A program made the position numbers and the translations under genes. 5,697 bases of DNA from Gammaproteobacteria bacterium (GTDB lineage Bacteria; Pseudomonadota; Gammaproteobacteria; Thiohalomonadales; Thiohalomonadaceae), in NCBI GenBank assembly GCA_015232955.1, contig JADFYS010000143.1, forward strand, positions 1 through 5,697, in the 5' to 3' direction. Positions 5,341 to 5,697 of the stretch are shown here, piece by piece. The number at the start of each line of letters is the position of its first letter. Position 1 is the first letter of the stretch. The notes beneath the pieces were generated by a model, which was given only the letters and a program-made list of their open reading frames with translations, was not told the DNA's origin and ran no database searches.

Positions 5341-5616
5341 ATGACCCGTGTCACCATCTACAGCACTGCCAGTTGCCCCATCTGTGATAAAACCAAGACC
5401 CTGCTCAAGAGATGGGGCATCCCCTACACCGAGCGAAAGGTGGACAACCCTACAGATAGATCGGCCCTTAAAGAGATGCTGACCATCACCAACAACGCCC
5501 GAACCGTACCCCAAATTGTCATCGATGGTCGCTGGATTGGTGGCTTTTCTGAACTCACTGAGCTGCACATGGAGGGGGCGATCGACGCTCTGGTCGAAAA
5601 GGTATCCCCCACATAG
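5341..5616 (+). CDS. Glutaredoxin, class I dithiol type
   Basis: Small cytoplasmic thiol-disulfide oxidoreductase that uses glutathione to reduce protein disulfides and mixed disulfides. It has 91 residues, normal for a bacterial Grx (Grx3 type is about 83). The opening strand RVTIYST leads to the active site SCPICDK (Cys12 and Cys15). Next come TVPQ (55-58) with the cis-Pro57 that helps bind glutathione, and WIGGFSEL (65-72) with the Gly-Gly turn. The usual active site is CPYC, so Ile for Tyr at position 14 is a mild deviation that may alter redox potential or substrate range. The chosen ATG has AAGGA (5330-5334) six bases upstream. An in-frame ATG at 5269 would add 24 residues that do not resemble the family and lacks a ribosome binding site. 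It is divergent from the globule-like gene and shows no operon partner within the window. Confidence 0.93.
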   Translation: MTRVTIYSTASCPICDKTKTLLKRWGIPYTERKVDNPTDRSALKEMLTITNNARTVPQIVIDGRWIGGFSELTELHMEGAIDALVEKVSPT

Positions 5617-5697
5617 TCTCACCGTGCAGAAGGACCGCGCTTATCGGTTTTCTGGAACCAGCGTGTTCAGGGTTCGTGGGTATAACCGGATGAGAAC

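Noticed and set aside
5145..5357. 70-codon minus-strand open frame in the divergent intergenic region
   Set aside because: Its start lies inside the glutaredoxin gene and its composition is unconvincing. It runs through the AT-rich control region.
5631..5651. Weak hairpin AGGACCG/CGGTTTT after the glutaredoxin gene as a terminator
   Set aside because: Two of seven pairs are G-U and the stem uses up the T-run, so no free U-tract remains.
5641..5697. Minus-strand frame open from the right edge to TAA at 5643-5641, ending TLVPENR, possibly the end of a convergent gene
   Set aside because: Only 18 codons are visible and the peptide is not recognised. The + strand is also open here (from GTG 5624), so coding direction cannot be decided.

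Overview
The window looks like part of the chromosome of a motile, sulfur-oxidising gammaproteobacterium. Three observations point there. A secreted Trp/Asn/Gly/Tyr-rich protein closely resembles sulfur globule envelope proteins. A malic enzyme is close to the N-terminal half of enterobacterial MaeB. A chemoreceptor ends in a zinc-binding CZB domain. This is a family-level inference from remembered sequences; the window holds no rRNA or other marker that fixes the taxon.

Layout, left to right. Bases 52-97 hold six perfect copies of a 7-bp direct repeat (CTGAAAT). A 675-codon methyl-accepting chemotaxis receptor follows on the + strand (196-2223). It has two transmembrane segments, a periplasmic helical sensor, a HAMP region, a signalling hairpin and a CZB domain. 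It converges on a minus-strand pair: a MaeB-like malic enzyme without the usual phosphotransacetylase half (3067-4368, GTG start), then about 30 bp downstream a small exported alpha/beta hydrolase (2254-3033). A 12-bp perfect hairpin sits between the convergent genes, and the hydrolase stop codon overlaps its loop.

Upstream of the malic enzyme, also on the minus strand, is the sulfur-globule-like gene (4481-4993). It has a good sigma70-type promoter about 70 bp upstream (5062-5090) and a strong intrinsic terminator (4392-4427). That terminator ends only 23 bases before the malic enzyme start codon, so malic enzyme transcription must come from readthrough or from a promoter overlapping the terminator. 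An AT-rich intergenic region (4994-5340) separates this gene from a divergent + strand class I glutaredoxin (5341-5616, CPIC active site). The last 81 bases hold nothing firmly assignable.

Functional reading. The genes do not form one pathway but fit the physiology of a sulfur oxidiser: stored sulfur (globule protein), thiol/disulfide balance (glutaredoxin), C4-to-C3 carbon flow with NAD(P)H production (malic enzyme), and chemotaxis responding to a periplasmic ligand and possibly to oxidant or zinc through CZB. I found no CRISPR array, tRNA, rRNA, insertion sequence or phage gene. The points most worth a second look are the terminator/leader arrangement before the malic enzyme, the repeat architecture of the globule protein, and the heptamer repeats on both sides of the chemoreceptor gene.
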